The notes beneath the pieces are model-generated. The model was not told the origin of the DNA, did no database searches, and saw only the letters and a program-made list of their open reading frames with translations. Made by a program: the position numbers and the translations under genes. 64,000 nucleotides of DNA from Lingula anatina. Lineage: Eukaryota > Brachiopoda > Lingulata > Lingulida > Lingulidae. This document shows positions 11,853 through 26,137 of the stretch, piece by piece. Each line of letters begins with the position of its first letter. Position 1 is the first letter of the stretch. Location: assembly GCF_001039355.2 (NCBI RefSeq), contig NW_019774258.1, positions 460,410 through 524,409 on the forward strand. The letters are read 5' to 3'.

Positions 11853-14172
11853 TACCAAGGGGGCCTCACCAGCTCTTCATCAACATTATCATCATCACCA
11901 TCATCATCATCATCATCAAGTCTGTTCCTGCACATAATGGGGTTGGCAGGATTTTCATAGCTGTCAAATGCCTCTTACACTCATGGTGGTTCTCTTTCCT
12001 ATTATATCTAGGCCACCTGCTAAAACTTTAATTATGGTTTCATGGGGACGTTTCTAAAGCAGCCAACACATTAGGCTACTGTATACAACATATCCAGGTA
12101 AAATATGGCACTGACTTGCTTCATTTTGAATAAGTTCAAGTGCCCTTATAGCCTGCCTGTTGCACAATTACTCTTCAAGATATAAAATAATGGGAAAAAT
12201 TCTCTGTGGATTGCTGGGAGCCATCTTTGAACCAGTATTTTCTTTCTGTTGTTTCTTTTTTGAAGTATTTGAAGAATACACATATATGCAAACTATATCC
12301 TGCAGATGCACAAAATCTTCCATACATAATTCTATTCATATTACCATAAAAAGGGGGAATTCAACATTATTTACAGAGCCTCATTATGTATAAGCAAATA
12401 TAAGGAGAAAATCAGTGTAAACCATTTCAAGATTTTCATCAGTTTGGTTTCCTCTACAATAATATAATATAATAACTTCAAGCAGTGTAAGGTTAAAATT
12501 TATCAGCTGGGAAAGATGCCCAGTGGCAACATTCCATTAGTTGATTGGAAGAAATCTGTTGTTAACTCGTTGAATAATTGTGGACTGTCAGATTGTTATC
12601 TTTTTATATTTATATATCTATACTTTTAACATGTAGCCTAATTATGGTGCTGAAACTTGGGAAGCACAATTGAAATTGATATGACTGGTTTGAATGCTCA
12701 CTTCTTCAGATTTTATGTCCGAGTTTACTTACATGAAATTTGTTATTTAGCATTGTAGAACAATAAAATTATATATGATTTTACAGTCTTGTCTATCATA
12801 TATCTATGTCAACAGCTGTGTCATATTGAATTTTACAAATAGAAAATCGTGCACGCTAATATCATTTTACATTATTTAAAACACCTGGATGTATTTATGT
12901 AAATGATCAAAGACCACGGTACATTTTATTGTAAGAACTTATTAATATTACTTTACTCTTTACCACCACCTTTTACCCATTCTTAATTGCTCCCTTAGGG
13001 AAAAATTAAATTGGCCATCCAAATAAAAGAACGATCTTTTTAGAAACTTTGACAACAGATTCCATTTAATTTCAGTCAACACAATTTAAAAGTGGGGTTG
13101 CACTCAAGCATAATTAATAAAATGATTAACAGAAGGCTTGATCTTGTTTCCTTATAAAAATCTTGCAAAATTAAGCACTGATGAAAAATTAATGTTGATG
13201 TTAATTTTATTCAAATGTGTATGTAATAAAAACCTAACAGATGCAGCACTATATATTTAACTTTTCAGATGTCAATTAAAGTCGAGTCCAAAAAGTTATT
13301 TTTTTGCAAGGTAACTAAAAAAAATCAACATTATGCTTAAGAATAGCGCACAGTTTAAAATGTTCTACATTTTCAGTCTAGGTTGAAGTAAAAAGTGACT
13401 GGTCAGCAAAGTAGACTGTACCACAGCACAAACATCACAACTTGAAGGTTTTCAAGGGAAGCCATTCATATCACCATACAATTACCATGAAAACCTATAC
13501 CAGCTCTCTAGAGTATTATCACCCATTAACTGACTGACTAAATATTGAACAATAGAATTTTACAAAAAATTCAGATAGAATTTTATTCCTTCATTATTCA
13601 TTACAACACAAATAATTATCACAACTTTTACTCTACATGTTGCATTTAGTTCTTTAAAAAAATCTTAGAACTAGAATGCTGACTGGGAAGAGGAACTGCA
13701 TTTGAGCACCATTATATATAAAGATATATAAAACACAGATATTTCACAACAAAGTTAATGTTTCATAAGCTGAATTTAAAACAAAAAATATACACTTTAC
13801 AAACATATATATTATCCAAGGAAGATCAGTTACAACAATAAGTAGTATTGTTCAGAAGAGTACATCATCTTAAAATGGAAAGGCACTGCTTTCAAGCTTG
13901 AATATCAGTTAAAAAGAAGAATAAATTCTTATATGATAAATTTCACAAAAATCTCGATGCCTTTTAGATAACAAACATCCTTACCTCCCACTTCATATAA
14001 TGTTATGTTAAAATCTTATTAACAAAAATATTAGTTTCAAATCAATATGTGTACTGTCCTGGCTTTGTCTTTGAATTAACCAAGACAGTAAATAAAACCA
14101 ATATATCATCACAAACCACACATAAAATATGTCCAGCATGTAACCATGACAACATGTAACCATGACGACCAG
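11853..14172. other. Convergent intergenic region holding two 3' UTRs
   Basis: Lies between the SLC6 stop (+) and the ASAH1 copy 1 stop (-). AT-rich with no supported gene. A CAT-trinucleotide run at about 11888-11916 begins the SLC6 3' UTR. From about 13800 the sequence resembles the flank downstream of ASAH1 copy 2 (about 22080-22450), for example the shared ATATCAGTTAAAAAGAA at 13902 and 22153, so the ancestral duplication included the 3' flank. Confidence 0.6.
12762..12767 (+). terminator. Candidate polyadenylation signal of the SLC6 gene
   Basis: AATAAA about 910 bases past the stop codon, followed by a T-rich stretch. It is the first canonical hexamer I noticed after the stop; real usage is unknown. 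Confidence 0.4.
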
Positions 14173-17100
14173 TTACCATGGCCAGCATGGGTCATCACAG
14201 TGTTGTTTGTATGTCTCCAGTTTCCCTGCATTGACCTGCATCAGTGCTGTGTATGTGGTCAGCTGGAAACAAGACAGATTTGAATGTATTTAATATTTTT
14301 CGAATATTTGAACTATTTCCCAGCATATTAAATTTTCTTAAAATCGATGCAATTCTAGACTTGTATTAAAAGTCATTATGCGCATGATAATGAATTTCTC
14401 TTTCCTCTTCTTGTTACTTATGCCTATTAATTAATTTATTAATTTTCTTTTTTTTTTAATTTAATTTTTTTATTTGTTTTTTATTTCTGTAAATAAAATG
14501 GACACCAAGTTACCTTGTTGAGGACTGGCTTGGTTGACAAGACATTAAAAATTCCAGCAAAACCAACATTCTAGAAAATAAGGTTATTGTTATAATTCAA
14601 TTCTGTTTTTTAAAACCCAGTTTGTTGACAGAAATCATACTTTTTGTATTTTGTTCCTAAAATAACATCTTTGTGTTGGATGCATCATGTAAACCACACC
14701 ACCAAATTCAAGCAAAATAAATAAAATAATTCAGGGTCACATTCTTGAAAGTTAGAAATTAAAATTTACAGTTGAGAAAAAGTTACAGTTTAGAAAAATA
14801 ACAAAAAACAAAATAGATCCTATTCCTCAAGTTTTGTAACCTAGAATTTATGGCTGCAGAAGAGAAACTACAAGAAATTTTTATTCAAAGCTGTGTTGTG
14901 TAGAGTTAATGACCAAGCCCCACCTGTTGTGTGGTCTGATTCATACACCTCATTCCCGGAGTACGTCTGTCATCTACAAACAGTGGCGCCTTCCAGTGGT
15001 CGTAGTTTGTTTCCAGGAGATACCACACGCCCTTCCCAGGGTTCAATTCCCAGATATCCAGGGATTTTTCTCTGCTTCTTGTAATCACACAACCCTGTTA
15101 CACAGAAGAAGAATGACACAATTTCATTAAAAATTGCCTATCATTTAGTTTTCAAAAATGGTGTTGGTCTGAATGACAGAATATTAATTCAGGGAGACAT
15201 GATGATGTATATCATAATTATACAGTATATACCTTATAGTAGTAATACAAATAAATTTTTATAACATTTACAAGGGTAAAATTACCAGTTAAAACACCGT
15301 TTTCTCCACTGCTCCTCTACAGCCCATAAACTGCATATATCACGCCTCGCTGTCAAACTAAGTGTCAAGTTACACATGCGCACTCCCTCTTATACTTCAC
15401 CTGCATGTGCTACGTAGACAGTGTGTCTGCATGTGCATGCAACCAATGGTATGGTGTGTTATACTTACCTGTCCAGAAGAATTACCACCAAGAATATAGT
15501 AACCTGGAGCTAGGAGTTCATCTTTGGACAAGGTCTCCTTGGCTTGCTGATAACTGGTGGAGTACATTAACACATCCCTGGTCAGAAAGCTCATCCACTT
15601 TCCATTGTGGTCACCTAGCAACCACTCAATGATGCCAAGATAGCCCCCATCCAGGTTAAAGCGCTCGTTCATTGACATTGTTAAGACACCCTGGAAGGTC
15701 ATTTGATGAAAATTTTTTTAAAAGGGGTGAACCAGATTCGTCTCAACTAAGACTAAATGATAGCAATTATGAGCTGGAAATATTCCTCATGCTAACTTGC
15801 ACAATAAATTCATACAAAAATGTTTAACTAGATAATTAATAATATAAGCTTCTTGAATTAATGTTAATAATTAAATGGAAGTATAGGTTTAAAAATTAAT
15901 AAACAAACAAGGAACTCTCTATATGAATGCATTGAATAATAATTGCAATTCGTTTTGAAATTAATTTAATGATTTAAAATGAGGCCATCAATAAAACATA
16001 ATTGAAATTTTATAACAATTTTAATTTTTAAAAGTAATAAACATACAGGTATCATTCCTGTAATAGCTCCAATGAAGCCAGCATATGTGACAGCCTTGTA
16101 GACAACTTGTCCTTTCATCTGGAACTCTATATTCATTATCATTGGCCGCAGTGCCTCTGTTATCACCCAAGTGTGGTTTTTAAAATCCCATCTGGAATAT
16201 TTTTTCCAATTTTTTTTGCAAATCTGTGCAATATTTTTGATCAGGGTGAAATGGCATCTTATATGTGATTTGTGCAGCATCAAACAAATCAAAATAACTG
16301 AATTTCAAAATATTGGTTAAATCATTACAGTGATGTAATCAAATTGCTATTTCTACAGTGAAATGCTAACATCAGAGTGCAAGCTGCCATTGGCAATTGT
16401 TTTAGTGCAAGTTTCATGGCATATATAATCATATATCTGCGATATGCACAACACAATCTAAATGATGACACATACCCCATAAACAGACCAAAGTCCAGAT
16501 TTCTGGCATGATACAGCTTTCCTAAAAATATTAAGAGTAATTAAATCAATTTAATCAATCAATCAATTGTAATCAAAACGCTAACAATGCCTCAATGATA
16601 ATATCATTTCCAAAAAATATCAAATTTGAATTACATTTTAGAAGTGATGGTCATCAATCACAGTAACAATCAATAAATATTCAGCAATAATTGTTACAAA
16701 CAATATGTGATAAATATAAATTTACATCATTTAAGGCTGTACTGATTGTAACAAATATACACTTATATCATCAATTGGTGATAAACATATACATTGACTG
16801 GGCATGGGACAGATAGCACACCAGAATAACATGAAGCCAGTGTTGATTAAATTCATATCTGTAAATCAACTATGGCTTATCTTACCTGCAGGGTCCTCAG
16901 CAACAATGGATGTACACACTGTGAAGATTTCATAAAATATGTTGTACAGCAGGACCTCCCCTAGAACAGATAAAGGAATGAGTTAACTTTGGTACATAAA
17001 TAAAAACTGTATACATGTTTTACTTAAGACATTCAGTAGAATAAGAATCAGGACTATATGTTTTTATCAGCCAATTTTAAGGTATCCTTCAAAACTCGTG

Positions 17101-20100
17101 GACATTGCAATTTCATCCTGAGACAATTCACTACATGATGAACTCGTCACTTTGTTAATATATACCCTCATCATATGTACTTATTCAGAATCAGCAGTAA
17201 TCAAGCAGAACCAGTCGAAATGAAAATTTTTTTAAAAATTTCTACCATACCTATGGTCACACTAGAGACAAACTAAGCTAAGATGCCGTCAAAAAGATTT
17301 TTTAAACATTCCTTGATATTCAAAGTGCATTCTAAAAATTCTATGTGCATTCCACATATTCAGGCCCATTACTGTGGTTGGCCTGGATATTTCAGTTCTC
17401 CCTAAAATGCAAAATTTCAAATGTTGTTGGAATGCCTTAAGAATATTTAGAATGCAGTTGAAGTGCAGTAAGAATACAATGCCATTTGATAGTTCTCCAA
17501 TTCTAAAATTTTTAGCATGAGCAAAACATTTGGGTGCACTACATGCAGTACTACACCAGAGACAGAGAATGGTCATATAACAGATCAGATTGGAATTTAC
17601 CATTCTTTACCATGAGGAGAACTGGAGCAAATTAAGGAGGCATCAAAAAAGCTAGTTGGGAGCGTGGAAAATGCTCAACACTCAACAAGAAAGTACAACC
17701 CAGGTTTAACCTTTAACACATGGTATAGGGTGCTGGAGACTATTCCTAGCCATACAACACTACTTATAATGAGGTGACCAGTCCATCCAGGTTACTACCT
17801 AGCCATACAACACTACTTATAATGAGGTGACCAGTCCATCCAGGTTACTACCTAGCCATACAACACTACTTATAATGAGGTGACCAGTCCATCCAGGTTA
17901 TTCCCTAGTGAAAGGTCTAAAGGTGAAACTGCAACATCAGGTTGTTGTTGAATTTTACCCTATATGTTAAGAAATTTGATTTATATATATTTGTGATCAA
18001 TACAAAGCTCCTGATATCTCATCCTCTTACAGTTTATTGTTTTTCTTTTTTCAAATGAATTTTTTTTTCAAAAAATTTTTGATTTGAATTTACATTGGCC
18101 AACTCAAATATTCACAAAATTTTAACAATTTTTTTGTCCTAAGTGTCCATATGTTATCTGAAATTTACTGTTTTAATTTCTTAATTTTTTTGACAGCTGG
18201 TGGCACCGGTTTCTGGTCATAATTAAAACCAAGTAATAATATTAATGTTAGCATGAAATTAAATCAAGATTTCATCAGCAATATGACCCTAAAAATCTAA
18301 TAAACTACTCACTGATTTGATTAATTTAGTAATTTGCGTAAAATAAAAACCATGTAATATGCCCCCACCAAGTGGTATTTCTGTAGCCTTGGCTATTCCC
18401 TTGATCTCATCAGCATATGGCTGTGGAAGTGTGTTGGTTAAATTCCCCTAAAATACACACAAAAAATCACTAGTTGCATCATCCAGAATTTTAATTACAA
18501 TTATGCATTGTAAGAAATCAGAAAACAATAATGACATTAAGTGACTATTAAACGAAAGAGAGAGGAATGACCATATATATATACGAAAGCCCTGACTTTT
18601 ATTTTACCATAACATAACATTCAGTATTATTGTAATCATTATATCAAATCTCACTTCTTGTTTTATTCAATTTACAAACATATGCTGAAATGCAAAGAGA
18701 TTATGCCTGGTGAAATAATTTGATACACTCACCAAGTTATGGTCCACATAATCAAAAATCTTTTCTGCAAGTTTAGCATCCAAAGCTTTCACAAAATCCT
18801 TGAACTTCTGCAAAAGGTTTACAATCTGAAAAACAAAAATTAACATTTTAAATTTAATGTGAATGACAAGAAATAAGCAAAAAATCTAAGCATGGAATAT
18901 GAATTTGACTACATTTTAAATATTACACGTTATGTGAACATGTGATAAATATGTATATATGGTATATACTTCTAAATTTACACAAAAGCTAAGCAGCCTA
19001 CTTACAGACTTTGCTCTCTCTTTCACTATATGTGTCCACCTGTCAGCAGCAGGAAGATCTAGGTTGACAACATACTTTGGGACCTGGTACTCAGCTCTAA
19101 GAAAAAATACTGATATACTACATGTAGCTACATGTGTCAATGAACATTTTATTTTCATTAATCAATTGATTTGTAATTTTTCATTTCTTTGATCCATTAG
19201 ATTATAAATAATTTGGTACTCGATCAGCTTAAGAAATAATGAATATGGTTAAGAATATCTTAATATTCAGTATATTCAAAAATAAATCAATATTTAATAC
19301 CATTTCCTTAATTAAGCAATCTAAATTTATGTGTGGAATCAGAATTTCTGACAGTTCATAAGCATTTTAACTTGTTAATTTACTCTGGTCTAATTAAAGG
19401 GGCCCGCACACGGTGAGCATTTGGCGTGCGCCACTTGCGCTGCGCCGTTTTCTCATCGTGTGCAGGGCTATTTTGGTGAGATTTTTGAATCTCGCGCGGC
19501 TGAGCAAAATCTCACGTGTTTGATATTTTTGGTCTCTTGTGGCAAATGTCTCCGCGTGTGAGGGGTGCAAGCGCCGATTGCTCACGCCATGCCAACAATG
19601 CGCATGTGCCGGTAGCCGGAAACAAAGAAAAATGGCAGCCTCCAGCGAAGTAAACAAAAGTGTACACATGCAGTTATACAGTAGTTAGTCTGATTGATTA
19701 ACATGGTCACCATTTGCCATAACTTTCAGAAAAAAAAATATATAATGTTTCCTTAATCACATGATCCCACAGTTCGCGGTGCGTCCGATAGGGGCAGGCC
19801 GGGAGGCATATCTGCTGAGCAAAGAGCGCATCGTTTGCGGGGAGCTGAGGAGCGCGAGCATCTGGCGCAGCGCAAGTGGCACGCGCCGAATGCTCACCGT
19901 GTGCGGGCCCCTTAAGCAGACCCAAGGGGGCAGGTGGGGGAAGGGGTTAAGTGTACCACACACCCCTTAGTGCTATATTCTGGGCCTGTGCGTGGCATCA
20001 TTATATATATCCTTATTTTCTGTGTGACAGCTCTTATGACTATTAATACTCACGTCTGTGGAGGGGGGTATTTCCCTGTTACACATTCCTCTTTTTGCTG

Positions 20101-20375
20101 AAGAAGTATTCAAAGAAAATAATATATAATTCAAATGGACAGCCCAATAAAATCTCTTACTTCTCTCAGAACTGAACTCACCCAAAGAATTAAACAAAAC
20201 AAAGGGACACAGAATAAGCTCAGATTAAACTATCTTGTCAATGCTACATGTATGCATGATTTTAATCAAGAAAGAAACGCACCGGAGGCCCAAGCCTGTG
20301 TGTAGAGACAGTTGAGACAGCTACTACCAAAATAACAGCGGTGCAACCTCGCAGAACTGTGCTGGTCACAAACAT
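14173..20375 (-). CDS. ASAH1: Acid ceramidase, copy 1
   Basis: Secreted/lysosomal Ntn-hydrolase that splits ceramide into sphingosine and fatty acid. Twelve exons in transcript order: 20283-20375, 20054-20097, 19006-19096, 18733-18825, 18369-18447, 16886-16960, 16476-16521, 16047-16191, 15469-15690, 14924-15094, 14514-14570, 14173-14262. All junctions are GT-AG and in phase; total 401 residues against 395 in human. Exon 1 is a signal peptide ([20 protein letters not shown]). The autocleavage/nucleophile Cys is residue 149 in [13 protein letters not shown]. Other active-site motifs are present: ARNLDFG, WVITE, TNYDHW and DDRRTP. The end CDDPCWPW matches the human disulfide tail. The motif [19 protein letters not shown] favours ASAH1 over the paralogue NAAA. 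The intron after exon 2 contains a transposon. Confidence 0.93.
17746..17904. repeat. Three tandem 53-bp units in an ASAH1 intron
   Basis: Units begin CTAGCCATACAACACTACTT at 17746, 17799 and 17852 and are almost identical. They lie inside the intron between exons 5 and 6 of ASAH1 copy 1, far from any splice site. Confidence 0.9.
19398..19911. mobile_element. Non-autonomous DNA transposon with TTAA flanks (piggyBac-like)
   Basis: Near-perfect inverted ends of about 48 bp (GGGGCCCGCACACGGTGAGC at the left, its complement at the right, ending 19911) are flanked on both sides by TTAA (19394-19397 and 19912-19915). TTAA target duplication is the hallmark of the piggyBac superfamily. The element is GC-rich against AT-rich surroundings, 514 bp, and has no transposase. 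It sits in the ASAH1 copy 1 intron between exons 2 and 3. Confidence 0.75.
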
Positions 20376-22453
20376 GGTTGTCCTTGTCAGATTATGGCTG
20401 TCATTGAAAACAAACCAGGCATACTATTACCCCAGTCACGAGACAGACCGGCCATATCGGTCATGTATAAAACTTGAAATTTTGTTTACATTTTTCACGA
20501 TAAGTTTTAATGAATAAAATAAAGAGAAGGTAAATATATATTTTCATTGTATTGTTAGTATTTCATAATTATTCTTTCAATGATATGGAGGGCATGGAAT
20601 ATTAGATAATAGACAAACATTATGCGTCTTACACTTACGATAAATCCTCATTTTGATGAAACCCACAAGTCACATTGTACAGCAAGACAAACGAAACCGA
20701 AACTGATACAGATGTGTCTGAAGCCGTCACCTGCGTCTGTCGTTGTGCATTTTCAGAGATAACACGATAATTGGAAACCGTTTGACCTATTGTCTTCAAA
20801 CTTACAGAACTGATGAATAATTGTAAAATACAGGCCGAGTTCGAAAATCAGCTTGATCGGACTATTTTCCAAAAATAATGCTGTTCTTTTTCGCTTTTTT
20901 CGGTATATACGTATATGCAATATATATTAATTGGAAAACCTATTGACCTTTTGTCTTCAAACTTACAGGGCTGATAAATATTGCAAAAATTCAGGTCGAG
21001 TCGAGCTTGATAGAAATATTTTTCGTCAAATGTTCATTTTTCACAAAGTGACGTTTTCAAGGCGTGACTTTGAACTACCATGTGCCTGAATACCTTTGCT
21101 CGTTAATTTTCTTAATTGTTCATCTAGAGCATAATGAAAAATTGATGGTGATAATGCTTTTTAGGCATAGAAGGCATGGATACCATTTAAGGAAAACCAT
21201 GTCACTTATGATTCTAAAACTTACAGGAAAGAAATATACGGCTAAATACAGCCCGAGTAGGAAACTAACTAGCCTGTTTGGTTTCTTTTCTGGTAGTCAT
21301 GCAGTTTTTTTTTTTCATTTTATTCCATTTTTCACTATTTTTAATTTTTCACATATTGGCATTTTCAAGTTATGACTTTTCAGCTTCCATGGGTTTGAAG
21401 CCTTTTGATACATACATTTTCGGAATGCCCCTGATACATATAGTATATTATTTAAAATTGGTGGAAATTATGTACTATTGCATCAAAACTGACAAAAAAG
21501 TAATAATTTGTGCACTCCCACCACAAGCTTTATGAAAGGAAAACTGTCATACTTAAATTATTTTGTAACCTACAAGAATGATTCTTAAGACTTACATAAA
21601 GCTTGGTAAAAATTGATTTTTTTTTCTTTAATTCATTTATTTTATTTATTTATTATTGTTATTTATTTATTTTTTTTTTTGGATAAATTTTTATATTTCT
21701 CATTCTGGCATATTTCAATGTGTGAAATAGGATTTTCATGGGCCTGAACCCTTATGTTAGTAACATGTTCCTAACCAGCTGACTGTGCATAATTAAAATT
21801 TGGTCTTGACTTTGCTGTTATGAAAAATGTATTATTGCATCAAAACTGACAAAATAACCTATTTTGTGCATCATTATTTTCTGCTTTTAATTGGTAAATT
21901 TGATAGCTTTGCAGCCTTGTTTTAAAATCTAATAAGGTGGGCATTCAGCATTGAATATCTAGGTAACTCAAACTTGGAGGTTTGGATTGCTTCTACATAA
22001 GCTAAATTAAAAACAAAAATATACGTTCACTTAAAAACCATTTATCTCATGAAGATCAGCTAAACAAGTCACAACAACTGGAATTTAAGTATGTAGTTTT
22101 GTTTGGGAAGAGTATTTTATTTCCTGAGGGAATGGCACTGGTTTTCAACATAAATATCAGTTAAAAAGAAAAATACATTTTAATATGATAAATATTAAAA
22201 CATCAATGCCTTTTAGAAAATGTTCACAAAAACTATAAAAAACAAGTCCTAACCTAATAATTAAATTCACATTATGTTATGTTAAAATCTGATAAACAAT
22301 CAAAAATATCAGTTTGTGTCCAGTTGTGGCTTCATCAGAAATAAATTTAAGTCCATCATCACAAGCCACATATAAAGAAAGCAGCTTTTTGGAACCATCA
22401 TGTTTCCATGTCTTTAACATATAACCATGACAACATGTAACCATAACGACCAG
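20376..22453. other. Intergenic region between the two ASAH1 copies
   Basis: No supported gene. It holds at least two diverged copies of a dispersed repeat (about 20780-20865 and 20945-21015; shared CTTCAAACTTACAG and CAGGYCGAGT), then T-rich and A-rich low-complexity sequence to about 22100, then the 3' flank of copy 2. Confidence 0.6.
20640..20700 (+). pseudogene. Possible relic of an ATOX1 first exon/promoter
   Basis: The order AAATCCT, TTTTGAYGAAACCC, then a CA-rich stretch ending AAACG upstream of ASAH1 copy 1 resembles the ATOX1 promoter and first exon upstream of ASAH1 copy 2 (about 30025-30090). No ATG or reading frame remains. Weak by-eye similarity only. Confidence 0.3.
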
Positions 22454-25400
22454 TTACCATGGCCAGCATGGGTCATCACAGTGTTGTTTGTATGTCTCCA
22501 GTTTCCCTGCATTGACCTGCATCAGTGCTGTGTATGTGGTCAGCTGGAAACAGGAGAGATTAGAATATATTTATTTACAATAATGTTTTTAAAATCTTTT
22601 AATATGAACACTTATTTTGCAGCAGATTTCTTACAATGTGCATTGGCATTATAAACGAACAAAGATAATCACTGACAATCTAAATGTATTTGTGATTATA
22701 ATAAAGTGGAAAATGAGTTACCTTGTTGAGGACTGGCTTGGTTGACAAGACATTGAAAAGTCCAGCAAAACCAACATTCTAGAAAAATAATTTATATGTG
22801 TTATTATTCTGTTTCCAGCCATTAATTCTCCAGTCTTGTTTATTTGTTTAACCACCTGCATATCAAACTATTGAAAGTTAGGCAAGATATCTTTTTAAAA
22901 ATTATTGGGGACAGACAGTTTGTACGTCAATAAGTCATGCCAATAATTTTATTCAAGTAAAAAGAATTAGAAACTTTATAAACTTATAGAAAAATCAATT
23001 AAAACATTTAAAAAATTACTAAAACTCCACATAGAGAGTATATATATATATATATCGTAAAAATATAAAATTATTACACAAAATCTGTGAAATCTAGACT
23101 TAATGACTAAGCCTCACCTGCTGTGTGGTCTGATTCATACACCTCATTCCCGGAGTGCGTCTGTCATCTACAAACAGTGGCGCCTTCCAGTGATCGTAGT
23201 TTGTTTGAAGGCGATACCACACACCCTTCCCAGGGTTCAACTCCCAGATATCCAGGGCTTTTTCTCTGCTTCTTGTTATCACACAGCCCTTTGGAAGTAT
23301 AGAATATTTCAATTCACAAGACAGTAAAGATGTCCAATGTACAGGCAAATATTGGTCACAGAGTAGTATGAAATATGGACAATTAATGTAGACAAAGAAT
23401 AGCATTTTGAAACAAAAATCGTCAAACTTTATGAATTTTCAGAAATTTTAAATTCTGCGCCATATTAAGCAATTAAACTCGGTTGCAAACAAAAATGCAA
23501 TTCATCACTTTATTACCTACCATGAAAATATATTGAGAGTTAGGTGTGGAAAATAAATAAGTATATATTCTTCATTCTACATAAGACCTGAAGTTGTCAT
23601 GTAGACATGATGTGTCAACTTGTGTACAATCAATGTATGGCGTTACTTACCTGCCCAGAATAATTTCCACCAAGAATATAATAAGCAGGAGCAATGAGTT
23701 CAACTTGGGACAGTTTCTCCTTGGCTTGCTGGTAACTGGTGGAGTATGTTAATACATCCCTGGTCAGAAAGCTCACCCACTGGCTGCTGTGGTCACCTAG
23801 CAACCACTCTATGATGCCAATTTTACCTCCAGTCAGAGAGAAACGTGTGTTTACAGATAATGTCAAGACATCCTGAAAGAGAAGCACATGTGATACAGAA
23901 TAGAAAGGCACTCATTGAATGCAGACCTTCACCATGGCAGCTCATTTCTAATTATCATTAATTTACTGATTAACGGATCACCACCAAAGTCTACCTGATT
24001 ATAAGATATTCCATTTTTGACATACATGAATCCTGAAAATTAAATAGAAATAACTAGAAATTAAAGCACTCAGAGTGCAGATTTTAATTCAACCCAATTC
24101 TCATTGCTGATTTATTAATCAGCTTATGGATCAGGATTGAAATCTGATCAATTCCAAGTTACACCATTTCTGAAAATTTACCAAATCCACCCACAACTCT
24201 TTGGGTGACATTATCCTTAAGATTAAATTCATAATTAAACATTAATTCAACTAATTTCTAATTTGAATAAAAAATTATCATGGCGGTTTTTCTAAAATCA
24301 ATAAAAATCAATCTAAGATAAAATTTACAATTAAATCCAAAAATGGACCTACAGGTATCATCCCTGTAATAGCTCCAATGAAGCCAGCATATGTGACAGC
24401 CTTGTAGACAACTTTTCCTTTCATCTGGAACTCTATATTCATTATCATTGGCCGCAGTGACTCTGTTATCACCCAAGTGTGGTTTTTAATGTCCCATCTG
24501 AAAATAATAATCATCTAGTTAGCTCTAACAATTCAGAGCTCTGACAATTCTATAATTTTTACTGTGTTCACTGCATGTCCTATAATGTGAATTTTAATGT
24601 GAATAAATAGTTAATCTATGTAACCTAAATAATTTTAAAATGAAATAAATATTTAAATTTTAACTATGATATTGATATATTTAAAGTAAAATTATTAATA
24701 TTACTCTCTGCACCAACAAAACTTCTATCATTTCACCAAAATCCATCTCCATTAAAAATGACAGTTAATAAAAAATAATCAGCTTAGAACTCAAAAATGG
24801 ATTAATTGACCACTAAGAAAAGTGTAAAAATTTCCAGGAAAATAATTCATTTGATAAATAAAGGTTTAATGGTCATTGTGAGCCTTATTAATAGGTCTTC
24901 AATCACATAAAAAGTGAACACTAATCATACCCCATTAACAGACCAAAGTCCAAATTTCTGGCATGATAAAGTTTTCCTAAAAACATCAAATTTAATTAAA
25001 TCAAATCAATAATTAATCAATCATATATAAGATACAAACAGTTCCTGATTGATAAACATTTATGACACATATTATAATCAAAGAAATAAATTACATTTTG
25101 TGAATGATGGGCATAAATGATTAAGGAAGAATCAAAGTCTGTGTTTCATAGTCTGCTGTAATCAGGACACTCGTGATAAATAGTATCATGTGGAATCAAG
25201 TAGTGATAAAGGTATTGACTGAAGATTGAACATAATCAGAGTTATTAAAAAGCTAGCTCCGTCTGATTCCTTTGAGTATTTTTAATTAAGGTTAATCTTA
25301 CCTGCAGGGTCCTCAGCAACAATGGATGTACACATACTGAACATTTCATAAAATATGTTGTACATTAATACCTCCCCTGGAACACAAGTTAAAACCAGTT

Positions 25401-26078
25401 GTCTTCATATTTACATTGATAGCTCACTTACACTATCATAAGTAGTTTTCTGATTCCTGGTCTTTGTGACAATTGTAAGAATCATTTTGCCATAAAAGAA
25501 TTTTAATAAAAGATAAAACATAATCTGCTTAATGATCCAGAAAAAGAAAGGTGTTTGATCACATCTTTGTTTGTTTACACATTTTCTGTCAGTAGATGAT
25601 GACTGTGACTATGACATCTTTGCATCCTCGCTCAGATGAACTGTTGATCTGGTGAATAAAATATTTTACATCCACAAGGGTAAACCATCAGTGGCCAGGC
25701 GAACCTCTGGTGTCATAGTCACAAAACATACATCCCAAATGGATATAAAATATATTAAATAAATTATTCATAATTAATTTGATTAATTTAGTTATTTGGA
25801 TAAAATAAAAGCCATGTAATATGCCCCCACCAAGTGGTATTCCTGTAGCCTTGGATATTCCCTTGATCTCATCAGCAAATGGCTCTGGAAGTGTGTTGGT
25901 TAAATTCCCCTAAAATACACAAATATAACGTTTGCACTCTTCTAAATCCATTACTAAGAACTGAATTTTGGAATTATTTAAACCAAACTTGTGGGTGTCA
26001 TGAAATGTAGAAAACAAAAATATTCAAGTAGCAGGTTTATTACGTAAAAAAGCTGTGACCACATAGCATTACCTAATA

Positions 26079-26137
<59 letters not shown>

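Noticed and set aside
12160-12393. 77-codon frame after the SLC6 stop
   Set aside because: Located in the 3' UTR, AT-rich, no recognisable domain or splice context.
15030-15060. GGTTCAATTCC-like tRNA B box
   Set aside because: It lies in ASAH1 exon 10 coding for the conserved [10 protein letters not shown] segment; no matching A box or cloverleaf.
19394-19970. Frames of 60-90 codons on both strands
   Set aside because: They lie in the GC-rich TTAA-flanked transposon and have no protein-like features.
21064-21535. 85-103 codon frames between the ASAH1 copies
   Set aside because: Phe-rich translations of T tracts in intergenic repeat sequence.
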